Shown in pieces: positions 9,751-19,197 of a stretch of 41,160 bases of DNA; the first letter of the stretch is position 1; each line of letters starts with the position of its first letter. The stretch is from an uncultured Clostridia bacterium (GTDB taxonomy: Bacteria; Bacillota; Clostridia; Oscillospirales; Oscillospiraceae). The notes beneath the pieces were generated by a model, which was not told the DNA's origin, searched no databases, and worked only from the letters and a program-made list of their open reading frames with translations. A program made the position numbers and the translations under genes. The stretch is from NCBI GenBank assembly GCA_946625125.1, contig CAMOSU010000008.1, positions 1-41,160 on the forward strand, read 5' to 3'.

Positions 9751-10851
9751 TTGAAGTCTGTTCTCTATGTAACCAACATTCCCACGCCCTATCGCTCGGC
9801 GTTTTTTGAGATGTTTTCCCGGGATGTAAAGCTGACGGTGGCCTTTGAACGCCGCAGCGCCTCAAACCGGGACCGGAGCTGGGCCGCCTCCGATGAGATC
9901 AGACCCTACAAGGTGTTGTGGCTCAATGGGCGGAGCATCGGAGAGGAATTCAGCGTTTCCCTGGATCTGGTGCGCCATCTTCGGAAGCATCGCTACGATC
10001 ATGTGATCTTCGGGGGCTACAACTCTCCCACGGTGATTTTCGCTATGCTGTGGATGCGGCTGCACCGCCTGCCCTACGGAATCACCTGCGACGGTATGCT
10101 GCCGAAGCAGGAGCCTGCCCGGGGGCCGAAGGAAGGACTGAAGCGTTCTTTGATTTCCCATGGGGATTTCTGGATCAGCAGCGGAGCCACCACCACCCGG
10201 GAGCTGCTGCGCTACGGCGCCCGGAAGGGGAGGGTATACGAAGTCCCCTTCAGCTCTGTGCGGGAGGCGGATCTGCCCTTGACTCCGCCGGATCGGGACC
10301 CCAGCCGGGCCAGGCTTGGCTGCGGGGAGAAGACGGTTTTTCTCTATGTGGGTCAGTTTATCCAGCGGAAGGGCCTGGATCTGCTGATTCCGGCCTTTGC
10401 GTCCTATTGTCGGGGGAGGCCGGACGGGGAGGCGCTGTTGTATCTGGTGGGGGGAGAGCCCCGGCAGCTTGAGGCAATGGGCTTCTCCCAATTACCGGAG
10501 GGAGTGCGCTGCGTTCCCTTCCTGTCCAAGCAGGAGCTGGCGGACTACTACCGGGCGGCGGATCTTTTGGTGCTGCCCACCCGGGAGGATGTCTGGGGTC
10601 TGGTGATCAATGAGGCCATGTCCTATGGACTTCCGGTGCTCTCCACGGACCGCTGTGTGGCGGCTCTGGAGCTTGTAAAGCCCGGGAAGACCGGCATTCT
10701 GGTTCCTGCCGGGGATTCCAAGGCCCTGGCCCGGGGTATGGCCCAGGGGCTGGAGCTGAAAGACCGGCAGGCGGTTCTCGACGGAATCCGCCGCTATACC
10801 ATAGAGGAAATGACGCGACGCACCCTGGAAGCTCTCGGCAAACTCCGGTAG
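9751..10851 (+). CDS. Glycosyltransferase family 4
   Basis: MKSVLYVTNIPTPYRSAFFEMF; VGQFIQRKGLDLLIPAF; LPTREDVWGLVINEAMSYGLPVLSTD; TTG start. Confidence 0.9.
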   Translation: MKSVLYVTNIPTPYRSAFFEMFSRDVKLTVAFERRSASNRDRSWAASDEIRPYKVLWLNGRSIGEEFSVSLDLVRHLRKHRYDHVIFGGYNSPTVIFAMLWMRLHRLPYGITCDGMLPKQEPARGPKEGLKRSLISHGDFWISSGATTTRELLRYGARKGRVYEVPFSSVREADLPLTPPDRDPSRARLGCGEKTVFLYVGQFIQRKGLDLLIPAFASYCRGRPDGEALLYLVGGEPRQLEAMGFSQLPEGVRCVPFLSKQELADYYRAADLLVLPTREDVWGLVINEAMSYGLPVLSTDRCVAALELVKPGKTGILVPAGDSKALARGMAQGLELKDRQAVLDGIRRYTIEEMTRRTLEALGKLR

Positions 10852-10870
10852 CCCGATGAAGGGATTGTCT

Positions 10871-12259
10871 ATGAATAAAACCATTTCTGCTGTCTATAAG
10901 CTTTATATCCTTTTACTGCCTTTTCAGCTTTTGCCTGTTTTCCGGGCCGTCAAGCAGTCCCTTTCCGCTTTTGCCGCCCTTGATAACTGCATGTTTATCA
11001 TGCTGTTCGGGCTGTTGCTGCTGATTTTGTATTCCCGGGGGACCCTGTATTTTCAGAATGAGCTTCTGAAAAAATCCGTGGTGCTGGTGTTCAGCCTGAT
11101 TCTGATTTCGCTGATCACCAGCGTGATTCTGCTGCCCTCCTTCGGAACTCTCTACGGAGAAAACACGCTGAAGGCAAGCTTTTCCACCAATATCTACTAT
11201 TTGCTGATTGCGGTCACGTTTTACTACAACGCCAATCTCTTTGACTTTGTGGAAAAGAAAACATTCCAAAAATTGATGGATCTGCTGTGTGTCATCAACA
11301 TTGTCATCGGCGCCATCCAGATTGCCATCGTGATGCACGTTCCGGGTCTGGCGAAGCTTTATGATTCTCTGGATGTGCTTGACATCCTGGAGGACAGCCG
11401 GAAGCTGCTTCTTATGGGGAGAGTCTGCTCCACTCGGGTGGAGCCCGCCAATATGGGCATCAGCATCTGCGTGTTTCTGCTGCCCTATGCCATGTCTCAG
11501 TTTTTGCACAACAAGCATAACCAGAAGTATCTCTTCTTCATCATCGGCCTCACCCTGCTGTGCTTCTACGCTCTGAGCAGCGCCGTTGCCGTGGTATTGA
11601 TGGCAAACTATATGATGTTCGTCTTTTTCAGCGCAAGAAAAACCGGAGTAGGGAAGTTCATTGTACTGCTGATTTTGATTCTCATTGTATTTGTGACCTT
11701 CGTGGGCAGCGGCGCCCTGGACAATACAGAGTTTGGCAGGCAGTTGTCCTTCCTGCTGCTGGAGAAAACCACCGATACCAGCAATCTCTCCTCGGGGTAT
11801 CGCTATACCACCGTGGTGAATGATTTTATATGCTTCATCAAGTATCCTGTCTCGGGAGTTGGCAACGGAAATCAGGGCTTCCTGTACAACAGTACCATGA
11901 ACTTGGAATGGGTACCGGAATCTATGCGGACCAACTACCAGACGGTCAATGCCATGAACGGAAACTATGGGGTCCTCAGCGGCGGAGCCTTTGTGCCGGG
12001 TTTCATCTCCGGCTATGGCATCCTGGGGATCACTCTGCTGGCAGCTTATTTTGGCGCGGTGCGGAAAAAACTCCGGCAGAAGCGGGAGGAGCTGGACTAC
12101 TTGTATGAGTGGTTCTACATCGGGTCCATTTCCTTTGCCGTGGTCAGCACAGTGGCAGGGGCCATTGAGGGCAATTTTATCGTCATGTTTGTACTGAGCC
12201 TGCCCTTTGCGGCAGAGCACAATTTCAAGCAGAAGGGAGCGCTGAAACCCAATGGCTGA
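10871..12259 (+). CDS. Polytopic membrane protein, probable polysaccharide polymerase (Wzy/O-antigen-ligase-like)
   Basis: About ten hydrophobic segments, a polar region (NLSSGYRYTTVVNDFICFIKYPVSGVGNGN) typical of Wzy-type polymerases, position inside the GT cluster. Confidence 0.75.
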   Translation: MNKTISAVYKLYILLLPFQLLPVFRAVKQSLSAFAALDNCMFIMLFGLLLLILYSRGTLYFQNELLKKSVVLVFSLILISLITSVILLPSFGTLYGENTLKASFSTNIYYLLIAVTFYYNANLFDFVEKKTFQKLMDLLCVINIVIGAIQIAIVMHVPGLAKLYDSLDVLDILEDSRKLLLMGRVCSTRVEPANMGISICVFLLPYAMSQFLHNKHNQKYLFFIIGLTLLCFYALSSAVAVVLMANYMMFVFFSARKTGVGKFIVLLILILIVFVTFVGSGALDNTEFGRQLSFLLLEKTTDTSNLSSGYRYTTVVNDFICFIKYPVSGVGNGNQGFLYNSTMNLEWVPESMRTNYQTVNAMNGNYGVLSGGAFVPGFISGYGILGITLLAAYFGAVRKKLRQKREELDYLYEWFYIGSISFAVVSTVAGAIEGNFIVMFVLSLPFAAEHNFKQKGALKPNG

Positions 12260-13094
12260 GGAGTACTATTCCCCGCAGGAGCTGAAGGAGATTCAGCAGT
12301 TGGAAAAGAAGGCCCTGGAGGTGCTGCTGGACGTCTGCGCCCAGGCGAATATCTGCTGCTTTCTCATAGGCGGCTCCGCCCTGGGGGTGGTCCGCCACGG
12401 GGGCTTCATCCCATGGGACGACGACGTGGACGTTGGCATGCTGCGGGAGGACTATCAACGCTTCCTGGAGGCGGCCCCCAGGCTGCTTCCCAAGGGCTAC
12501 AGCCTGCAAACTCCCTATAACAGCCCCTACAATCCCTACCCCTACACCAAGCTGCGGGTTGACGGAACCCGCTTCGTGGAGTACTGCAACCACAGCAACC
12601 GCCGCATGCACCACGGGGTATACGTTGACATATTTCCCTATGACGAGGTGCCGGACGACGAGGCGGAGAACCTGCGGCATTTTGAGCAATGTCAGAAGCT
12701 GATATTGCGCTTTGTCCATCGTCAGTCCCGGGATGTGAGCCGACCGCCCCATACGGCAGGGGAACGCCTCATCGCTCTGCTCCGGATCGGCGTGTATCTG
12801 GGCAGCAGACTCTGTTTTCCCCGGGAAAAGCTTCTGAAAAAACTGGACCGTACCGTCACCGCCTACAATGGCACCGGACAGCAGGGGCTCGCCTGTCTGA
12901 ACTTCCCGAAGCGGAAGTGTGAATATGCCCTGCGAAAGGATCTGTTCCCTCTGGCAGAGGCCCAATTTGAGGGGATTCCGGTGAAGATCCCCGGCAATTA
13001 CGACGCCTATCTCACCACGCACTACGGGGACTATCGAAAGCTGCCTCCAGAACAGGACCGGCTTGGCCACCGTCCTTACGAGGTCCGGCTCTGA
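12252..13094 (+). CDS. LicD family phosphotransferase
   Basis: FLIGGSALGVVRHGGFIPWDDDVDVGMLREDYQRF: LicD/nucleotidyltransferase-like signature; overlaps upstream stop. Confidence 0.92.
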   Translation: MAEEYYSPQELKEIQQLEKKALEVLLDVCAQANICCFLIGGSALGVVRHGGFIPWDDDVDVGMLREDYQRFLEAAPRLLPKGYSLQTPYNSPYNPYPYTKLRVDGTRFVEYCNHSNRRMHHGVYVDIFPYDEVPDDEAENLRHFEQCQKLILRFVHRQSRDVSRPPHTAGERLIALLRIGVYLGSRLCFPREKLLKKLDRTVTAYNGTGQQGLACLNFPKRKCEYALRKDLFPLAEAQFEGIPVKIPGNYDAYLTTHYGDYRKLPPEQDRLGHRPYEVRL

Positions 13095-13122
13095 GCCCCT
13101 GAAATTGAAACGGAACACTGTT

Positions 13123-14250
13123 ATGAAACTATTCGTCGTCTGCACCCGGTTTCTGGATCTGGAAACCGGGCAGGACCCCATCGGTGGGATCCATACCTAT
13201 CTGGAAATGCTCACCCAGCTTGCGGAGAAACGGGGCTGGTACATGACTGTGCTCCAGCGTGCCCAGCGTCCGCAGGAGCGAATTCTGGACGAAGCCGGAA
13301 GGGTTCGGGTCCTGGGAGTCCCAACAGAAAAAAAACAGATCATCCGGGACCTGATTCGCAGGGCGGCGGAGTTGGGGGACCCGGAGCGGGATATTTTGCT
13401 CTTTGCCACCTCCCCGCAGATCCGGAAGCACCCCTTCCGGCGTTCCGCCGCCATTCAGCACGGCATCTACTGGGACATTCCCACGGTTCACGGCATGCGG
13501 CCCCCTTATCCGGCGGATCTGGCCCTTCGGGCCATCCAGGCCCGGCAGATTATATCACAGCACCGACGGGTGAGCTGTATGATCTGCGTGGATTACAACT
13601 ATGTGAATTGGCTCCGGGCCATGACAGTAGACCGGAGCTTGCGATATCGGGTGATCCCCAACGCCTCCGCGCTGCCTCCCATGAATGACCGGAGGGAGGA
13701 GGGACCGCTTCGGATGATATTTGCCCGCCGCTTCGAAACCATCCGGGGGGTCTCCATCGTGGAGGAGCTGCTGCCCCGGCTGCTGGAGCGCTATTCAGAG
13801 CTGCGGGTCACTCTGGCGGGAGGCGGAAGTCTGGAGCAGGAGCTGCGAAACTGCTTCCGGGGGGAGGAACGGGTGGAATTTGTCTGCTATCCGCCCTCTG
13901 AGAGTCTGGCTCTCCACCGGCGGCACCACATCGCCATTGTTCCCACCATCGGCTCCGAGGGCAGCTCCCTGTCCCTGCTGGAGGCTATGGCCGCAGGCTG
14001 CGCTGTGGTATGCTCCGATGTGGGAGGAATGTCCAACCTGGTTTTGGACGGCTTCAACGGCAGGATCCTGCCCCCCAGCGCGGAGGCCTTTTACGCGGCG
14101 CTTTGTCAGCTCATTGAAGACGAGCCCCTGCGGAACCGGCTGGCGGAAAACGGCAGACTGACCGTGGAACGCGCTTTCTCCCGGGAACGCTGGGAAGAGC
14201 GCTGGACCGAAGCCATGGAGGCACTTTCCGGCGAAACTGAGTCAATGTGA
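13123..14250 (+). CDS. Glycosyltransferase family 4
   Basis: MKLFVVCTRFLDLETGQDPIGGIHTYLEMLTQL; VIPNASALPP; PTIGSEGSSLSLLEAMAAGCAVVCSDVGGMSNLV. Confidence 0.9.
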   Translation: MKLFVVCTRFLDLETGQDPIGGIHTYLEMLTQLAEKRGWYMTVLQRAQRPQERILDEAGRVRVLGVPTEKKQIIRDLIRRAAELGDPERDILLFATSPQIRKHPFRRSAAIQHGIYWDIPTVHGMRPPYPADLALRAIQARQIISQHRRVSCMICVDYNYVNWLRAMTVDRSLRYRVIPNASALPPMNDRREEGPLRMIFARRFETIRGVSIVEELLPRLLERYSELRVTLAGGGSLEQELRNCFRGEERVEFVCYPPSESLALHRRHHIAIVPTIGSEGSSLSLLEAMAAGCAVVCSDVGGMSNLVLDGFNGRILPPSAEAFYAALCQLIEDEPLRNRLAENGRLTVERAFSRERWEERWTEAMEALSGETESM

Positions 14251-14260
14251 GGTTGAAACT

Positions 14261-15706
14261 ATGAACGTGTCCAGAAAGCGCGTAATTATCTCGCTGATCT
14301 GGAAATTCCTGGAGCGCATGGGCAGCCAGCTCTCCACCTTCCTGCTGGGAATCATTCTGGCACGGATTCTCAGCCCCTCGGAGTACGGCACGGTCTCCTT
14401 GATTACGGTGTTTATCAGCATCGCGACGGTCTTTGTCCAGGGGGGCTTCAACACGGCGCTGATCCAGCGGGCGGACGCCTCGGAGGAGGACTATTCCAGC
14501 GTTCTGTATTTCTCCTTGGGCGTGGCCGGGCTGCTCTACGGGCTGCTCTTCCTCTGCGCTCCGCTGATTGCCCGTTTCTACGGCATCCCCAGTCTGAGTC
14601 CCATTGTGCGGGTTCTGGCTCTGGTGCTGATTCCAGGCGCCTTCAATTCCATTCAGGTGGCCTACGTCACCAAGCGAATGGAATTTCACAAGCTCTTTAT
14701 CAGCAATTTGGCGGCGGTGATCATCAGCGGCGGCCTTGGCATTCTGCTGGCTTCCCTGGGCTTTGGCCCCTGGGCCATCGTGGCCCAGCAGCTTGGTACG
14801 CAGCTTGTGGTCTGTTTGGTCCTGCTGTTTATTTCGGAGTGGAAACCCAAGCTCTATTTTTCCATGACCTCCATCCGTCGCTTGATTCCCTTCGGAAGCC
14901 GGGTGCTGATGTCCAATCTGCTGGTGACGGTCTTTCTCAATGTCCGCACCCTGATCATCGGCCGGGTGTACAGCCCGGAGGAGCTGGCCTTCTTCAACCG
15001 GGGCAAAACCTTCCCCGCCACGGTGATGGACGCGGTGAATGGCACCATCCAATCCGTGATGCTTCCGGCCTATTCCTCGGTGCAGGACCAGAAGCAGCAA
15101 CTTTTGTCCATGCTGCGCCGCTCCGTTCGTGTGAGCTGTTATGTGATTTTTCCCTGCCTGTTGGGACTGGCGGCGGTGGCGGAGCCCTTCATTCGTTTTG
15201 TGCTGACGGAAAAATGGATCGCTGCCGTCCCGTTTCTTCAGGTCTTCGCGGTGGGCTACCTCACCCAACCGATTCAAATGGCCACAAACCAGGCGCTGAA
15301 GGCTTCGGGCCGCAGCGATCTCAGCCTGCGAATTGAGATCTACCGCAAGATCTCAGAGGCGGTGCTGCTGGCTGCTGCCATTGCCTTCGGACCGATTATG
15401 ATCGCCTGGAGCACAGTCGCCGCTTCCCTCACCGCCTGCGTAGTCAGCGCTCCCATTGTTCGGCGGTATCTGGGCTACGGCTATCGGGCGCAGCTTGCGG
15501 ATATTCTGCCTCCCCTGCTGCTGTCAGCGGCTATGTTCGGGGCGGTGTATGCGCTGACGCGCTTTTCCGGCCTGGGAAGCCTGCTTTGCCTGTTGGTGAG
15601 CATTCCTCTGGGCGCAATGCTCTACGTTGGCCTGTCCCTGCTGAGCCGCAACAGGGAGCTTCGCTATCTCATGGCCATGATCCGAAAGAAAAAAAGGAAT
15701 GAATGA
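14261..15706 (+). CDS. Lipopolysaccharide/polysaccharide flippase (Wzx-like, MOP superfamily)
   Basis: MNVSRKRVIISLIWKFLERMGSQLSTFLLGIILARILSPSEYGTVSLITVF... polytopic; GLFPFGSR-type region and TEKWIAAVPFLQV typical of the family. Confidence 0.92.
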   Translation: MNVSRKRVIISLIWKFLERMGSQLSTFLLGIILARILSPSEYGTVSLITVFISIATVFVQGGFNTALIQRADASEEDYSSVLYFSLGVAGLLYGLLFLCAPLIARFYGIPSLSPIVRVLALVLIPGAFNSIQVAYVTKRMEFHKLFISNLAAVIISGGLGILLASLGFGPWAIVAQQLGTQLVVCLVLLFISEWKPKLYFSMTSIRRLIPFGSRVLMSNLLVTVFLNVRTLIIGRVYSPEELAFFNRGKTFPATVMDAVNGTIQSVMLPAYSSVQDQKQQLLSMLRRSVRVSCYVIFPCLLGLAAVAEPFIRFVLTEKWIAAVPFLQVFAVGYLTQPIQMATNQALKASGRSDLSLRIEIYRKISEAVLLAAAIAFGPIMIAWSTVAASLTACVVSAPIVRRYLGYGYRAQLADILPPLLLSAAMFGAVYALTRFSGLGSLLCLLVSIPLGAMLYVGLSLLSRNRELRYLMAMIRKKKRNE

Positions 15707-15712
15707 TCTTCT

Positions 15713-16936
15713 ATGAGTATCCTTCGTCAAAGCATTTATCAACTCGTCTTCGGCGATTTGCTGTTCCGTGTGCTTCCGGTGAAGCGGAACCGTTTTCTGT
15801 TCAGCAGCTTTCTGGGTCAGCATTACTCCGACGGCCCCCGGGCCATTTCCCAACGGCTTCACGCCCTGCACCCGGAGGCGGAGATCTGGTGGGATTTCCG
15901 GGAGGGAAGCGCCCGTGATCTGCCGGAGTATGTTCATGTGGCGGAGCGGAGCAGTCTGCGTTATTTCAGGATTAAGAGCACCGCGGCCTTTCATGTGACC
16001 AATGTCTACCAGCAGGGAGCTTATCTGACGGGAAAGCGGAGCAGAGACCTGCTGATCCGGCTGCATCTTCTCCTGGAAAACCGCAAAAAGCAGGGGGTGC
16101 TTACCACCTGGCACGGTACTCCCTTCAAGAAAATGAGCAGCGACCAGGTGGGAGGCAGGAAGCAGATCTTCCTCTGCAATCGACCTTGCTATTACGCCGT
16201 GGGAAACGCCTTCGAGGAGGAGGTCATGACCCGGATCACCCAGGGAAAAATGATTCCTCTGCGCTTTGGAAGTCCCAGAAGCGTGGCGGCTGCTCCCGTG
16301 ACAGAGCAAACGCTTCTTGCCCGGAAAAAGGCCCTTGGGATTGACCCAAAGGCCCATGTGCTGCTCTACGCCCCCACCTTTCGCAGCGGACCGGGCGGGC
16401 AGGGGAGAGATCCGGAGGCCTCCGGCCTTTCTCAGCTTCGGGCTTTGGATTTTAACGCGCTGACTCGCGATTTGAAGCAGCGCTTCGGCTGGGACAAGAT
16501 CCTGCTGATCTGCCGTTTCCACAATCAGGTGGAACTGGCCGTGGACTGGAGGACCCTGAAGACCCAGGGCAATATCCTGCCGGGAAACGAGCTGGAGGAT
16601 ATTCTGGACTACTATCAGATTGCGGATCTGTTAATTACCGACTACAGCTCCGCGATGTTTGACTTTATGCCCACTGGGAAGCCGGTGCTGCTGCTCTGCC
16701 CGGACTATGAAAACTATCGGGACCGGGAACGGGGCCTCTATTTCCGCCCCGAGGAGCTGCCCTTCCCCTTCTCCCGGAGTTGGGAGGAGCTGGGGGAGAA
16801 TCTGCGGCGCTTTGACGCAGAGGCCTATCAGAGCCGGGTCCGGGCCTTCATGGACCGGCTGGGATACTACGGCGAGGAAGGGGTGCTGGACCGCCTGGCG
16901 GAGTTTCTCTGGCAGGGAGGCGGCGCTCCGCGCTGA
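15713..16936 (+). CDS. CDP-glycerol:polyglycerophosphate glycerophosphotransferase-like (TagB/TagF family)
   Basis: LTTWHGTPFKKM; VLLYAPTFR; IADLLITDYSSAMFDFMPTGKPVLLLCPD. Confidence 0.9.
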   Translation: MSILRQSIYQLVFGDLLFRVLPVKRNRFLFSSFLGQHYSDGPRAISQRLHALHPEAEIWWDFREGSARDLPEYVHVAERSSLRYFRIKSTAAFHVTNVYQQGAYLTGKRSRDLLIRLHLLLENRKKQGVLTTWHGTPFKKMSSDQVGGRKQIFLCNRPCYYAVGNAFEEEVMTRITQGKMIPLRFGSPRSVAAAPVTEQTLLARKKALGIDPKAHVLLYAPTFRSGPGGQGRDPEASGLSQLRALDFNALTRDLKQRFGWDKILLICRFHNQVELAVDWRTLKTQGNILPGNELEDILDYYQIADLLITDYSSAMFDFMPTGKPVLLLCPDYENYRDRERGLYFRPEELPFPFSRSWEELGENLRRFDAEAYQSRVRAFMDRLGYYGEEGVLDRLAEFLWQGGGAPR

Positions 16937-16974
16937 GGGCCATTCACACAAACGATTACACAGGAGGGATTTCC

Positions 16975-18009
16975 ATGTCTGCCTTTGACAGCGCTACCTT
17001 AATGATCACCGGAGGAACCGGCTCCTTCGGCAACACGGTTTTGAAGCATTTTCTCAGCACGGACATCGGGGAGATTCGTATTTTCTCCCGGGATGAGAAA
17101 AAGCAGGACGATATGCGGCATGAGCTCCAGGCCAAATACCCGGACCATGCCAGAAAGGTAAAATTCTATGTGGGTGACGTGCGGGACCCCCGCTCCGTGG
17201 CGGACGCCATGCCCGGGGTGGACTACATCTTTCACGCCGCGGCCCTGAAGCAGGTGCCTTCCTGCGAGTTTTTCCCCATGCAGGCGGTGAAGACCAACGT
17301 GGAGGGAACGGACAATGTGCTCCACGCTGCCATTGACGCCGGGGTGAAGCGGGTGGTCTGCCTGTCCACCGACAAGGCCGCCTATCCCATCAACGCCATG
17401 GGGATCTCCAAGGCCATGATGGAGCACGTCATTTTCGCCAACGCCCGGGTGGCGGCGGAGCGGGGAGGCACCGTCATCTGCTGTACCCGCTATGGCAACG
17501 TCATGTGCTCCCGGGGCTCCGTCATCCCCCTGTTTATCGACCAGATCCGGGCGGGGAATCCCATCACCATCACCAATCCGGACATGACCCGCTTTCTCAT
17601 GAATCTGGACGAGGCCGTGGAGCTGGTGCGCTTTGCCTTCCAGCACGCGGAGCCGGGAGACCTCTTTGTCCAGAAGGCGGACGCCTCCACCATCGGAAAC
17701 CTGGCCAAAGCGGTGCAGCAGCTCTTCGGGGACAGCGGGACCCGGATCATCGGCACCCGCCACGGGGAAAAGCTCTATGAGACCTTAGTAACCCGGGAGG
17801 AACGGCTGCGGGCTGTGGATATGGGGAACTATTTCCGCGTCGCGGCGGACAACCGGGATCTGAACTACGACAAGTTCTTTGTCCAGGGCAAGGTAGAGAC
17901 CCAGTCCGACGAGAGCTATACCTCCTCCAACACCCGTCTTCTGGACGTGGAGGGCGTGGTGAAAAAGCTCCTCACCACCGATTACGTCAAGGAGTGCCTG
18001 GGCCGCTGA
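16975..18009 (+). CDS. capE: UDP-GlcNAc 4,6-dehydratase/5-epimerase (CapE/FnlA/WbjB type)
   Basis: LMITGGTGSFGNTVLKHFLSTDIGEIRIFSRDEKKQDDMRHEL...AALKQVPSCEFFPMQAVKTNVEGTDNV; followed by CapG- and CapF-like genes. Confidence 0.9.
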   Translation: MSAFDSATLMITGGTGSFGNTVLKHFLSTDIGEIRIFSRDEKKQDDMRHELQAKYPDHARKVKFYVGDVRDPRSVADAMPGVDYIFHAAALKQVPSCEFFPMQAVKTNVEGTDNVLHAAIDAGVKRVVCLSTDKAAYPINAMGISKAMMEHVIFANARVAAERGGTVICCTRYGNVMCSRGSVIPLFIDQIRAGNPITITNPDMTRFLMNLDEAVELVRFAFQHAEPGDLFVQKADASTIGNLAKAVQQLFGDSGTRIIGTRHGEKLYETLVTREERLRAVDMGNYFRVAADNRDLNYDKFFVQGKVETQSDESYTSSNTRLLDVEGVVKKLLTTDYVKECLGR

Positions 18010-18030
18010 GCCGGGAGAAAGGAGCAAGCT

Positions 18031-19197
18031 ATGACAGGCTTTCAGAACAACGGGAAGCTGAAGCTTCTGATCATCGTGGGGACCCGGCCGGAGATCATTC
18101 GGCTCTCCACCGTCATCAAGAAATGCCGGATTTACTTCGACACCCTCCTGGCCCACACCGGGCAGAATTACGACTACAACCTCAACGGAGTCTTTTTCAA
18201 GGATCTGGCCCTGGACCCGCCGGAACTCTATCTGGACGCGGTGGGGGAGAACCTGGGGCAGACCATGGGAAACATCATCGCCCGGTCCTATGAGCTGATG
18301 GTTGACATAAAGCCTGACGCTGTGCTGGTGCTGGGGGATACCAACTCCTGTCTCTCCGTCATTGGCGCCAAGCGCCTGCACATTCCCATTTTCCATATGG
18401 AGGCTGGGAACCGCTGCAAGGACGAATGTCTGCCGGAGGAGACCAACCGACGCATTGTGGACATCATTTCCGACGTGAATATGGCCTATTCCGAGCATGC
18501 CCGGCGCTACCTGGCGGACTGCGGCCTGCCCAGGGAGCGGACCTATGTGACGGGCTCTCCCATGGCGGAGGTGCTGCGGGCCAACCTGCCCCAGATTGAA
18601 GCCAGCGACATTCACGCCCGGCTGGGACTGGAAAAGGGCCGCTATATCCTGCTCTCCGCCCATCGGGAGGAGAACATCGACACAGAGAAGAACTTCCAAT
18701 CCCTGTTCACCGCCATCAATACGCTGGCGGAGACCTACGACATGCCGGTGCTCTATTCCTGCCACCCCCGCTCCGCCAAGCGGCTGGAGGCCAGCGGCTT
18801 CCGGCTGGACCCCCGGGTGATCCGCCATGAGCCTCTGGGCTTCCATGACTACAACTGCCTGCAAATGAACGCCTTCGCGGTGGTCAGCGACTCCGGCACT
18901 TTGCCGGAGGAGAGCAGCTTCTTTACCTCCCTGGGCAAGCCCTTTCCCGCGGTTTGCGTCCGTACCAGCACCGAGCGCCCAGAGGCCCTGGATAAGGGCT
19001 GCTTCGTCCTGGCGGGCATCGACAGCAGGGGACTGCTTCAGGCGGTGCGTACCGCCGTGGATATGGTGCGGAACGGAGACAACGGCATTCCCGTGCCGGA
19101 CTATGTGGACGAAAACGTCTCCGACAAGGTGGTAAAGCTGATTCAGAGCTACACCGGCGTGGTAAACAAGATGGTCTGGCGGAAGGAGAGCCTATGA
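18031..19197 (+). CDS. capG: UDP-N-acetylglucosamine 2-epimerase-family protein (CapG/FnlC/WbjD type)
   Basis: LLIIVGTRPEIIRLSTVIKKC...LLAHTGQNYDYNLNGVFF...LGDTNSCLSVIGAKRLHIPIFHMEAGNRCKDECLPEETNRRIVD...SDSGTLPEES. Confidence 0.92.
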   Translation: MTGFQNNGKLKLLIIVGTRPEIIRLSTVIKKCRIYFDTLLAHTGQNYDYNLNGVFFKDLALDPPELYLDAVGENLGQTMGNIIARSYELMVDIKPDAVLVLGDTNSCLSVIGAKRLHIPIFHMEAGNRCKDECLPEETNRRIVDIISDVNMAYSEHARRYLADCGLPRERTYVTGSPMAEVLRANLPQIEASDIHARLGLEKGRYILLSAHREENIDTEKNFQSLFTAINTLAETYDMPVLYSCHPRSAKRLEASGFRLDPRVIRHEPLGFHDYNCLQMNAFAVVSDSGTLPEESSFFTSLGKPFPAVCVRTSTERPEALDKGCFVLAGIDSRGLLQAVRTAVDMVRNGDNGIPVPDYVDENVSDKVVKLIQSYTGVVNKMVWRKESL

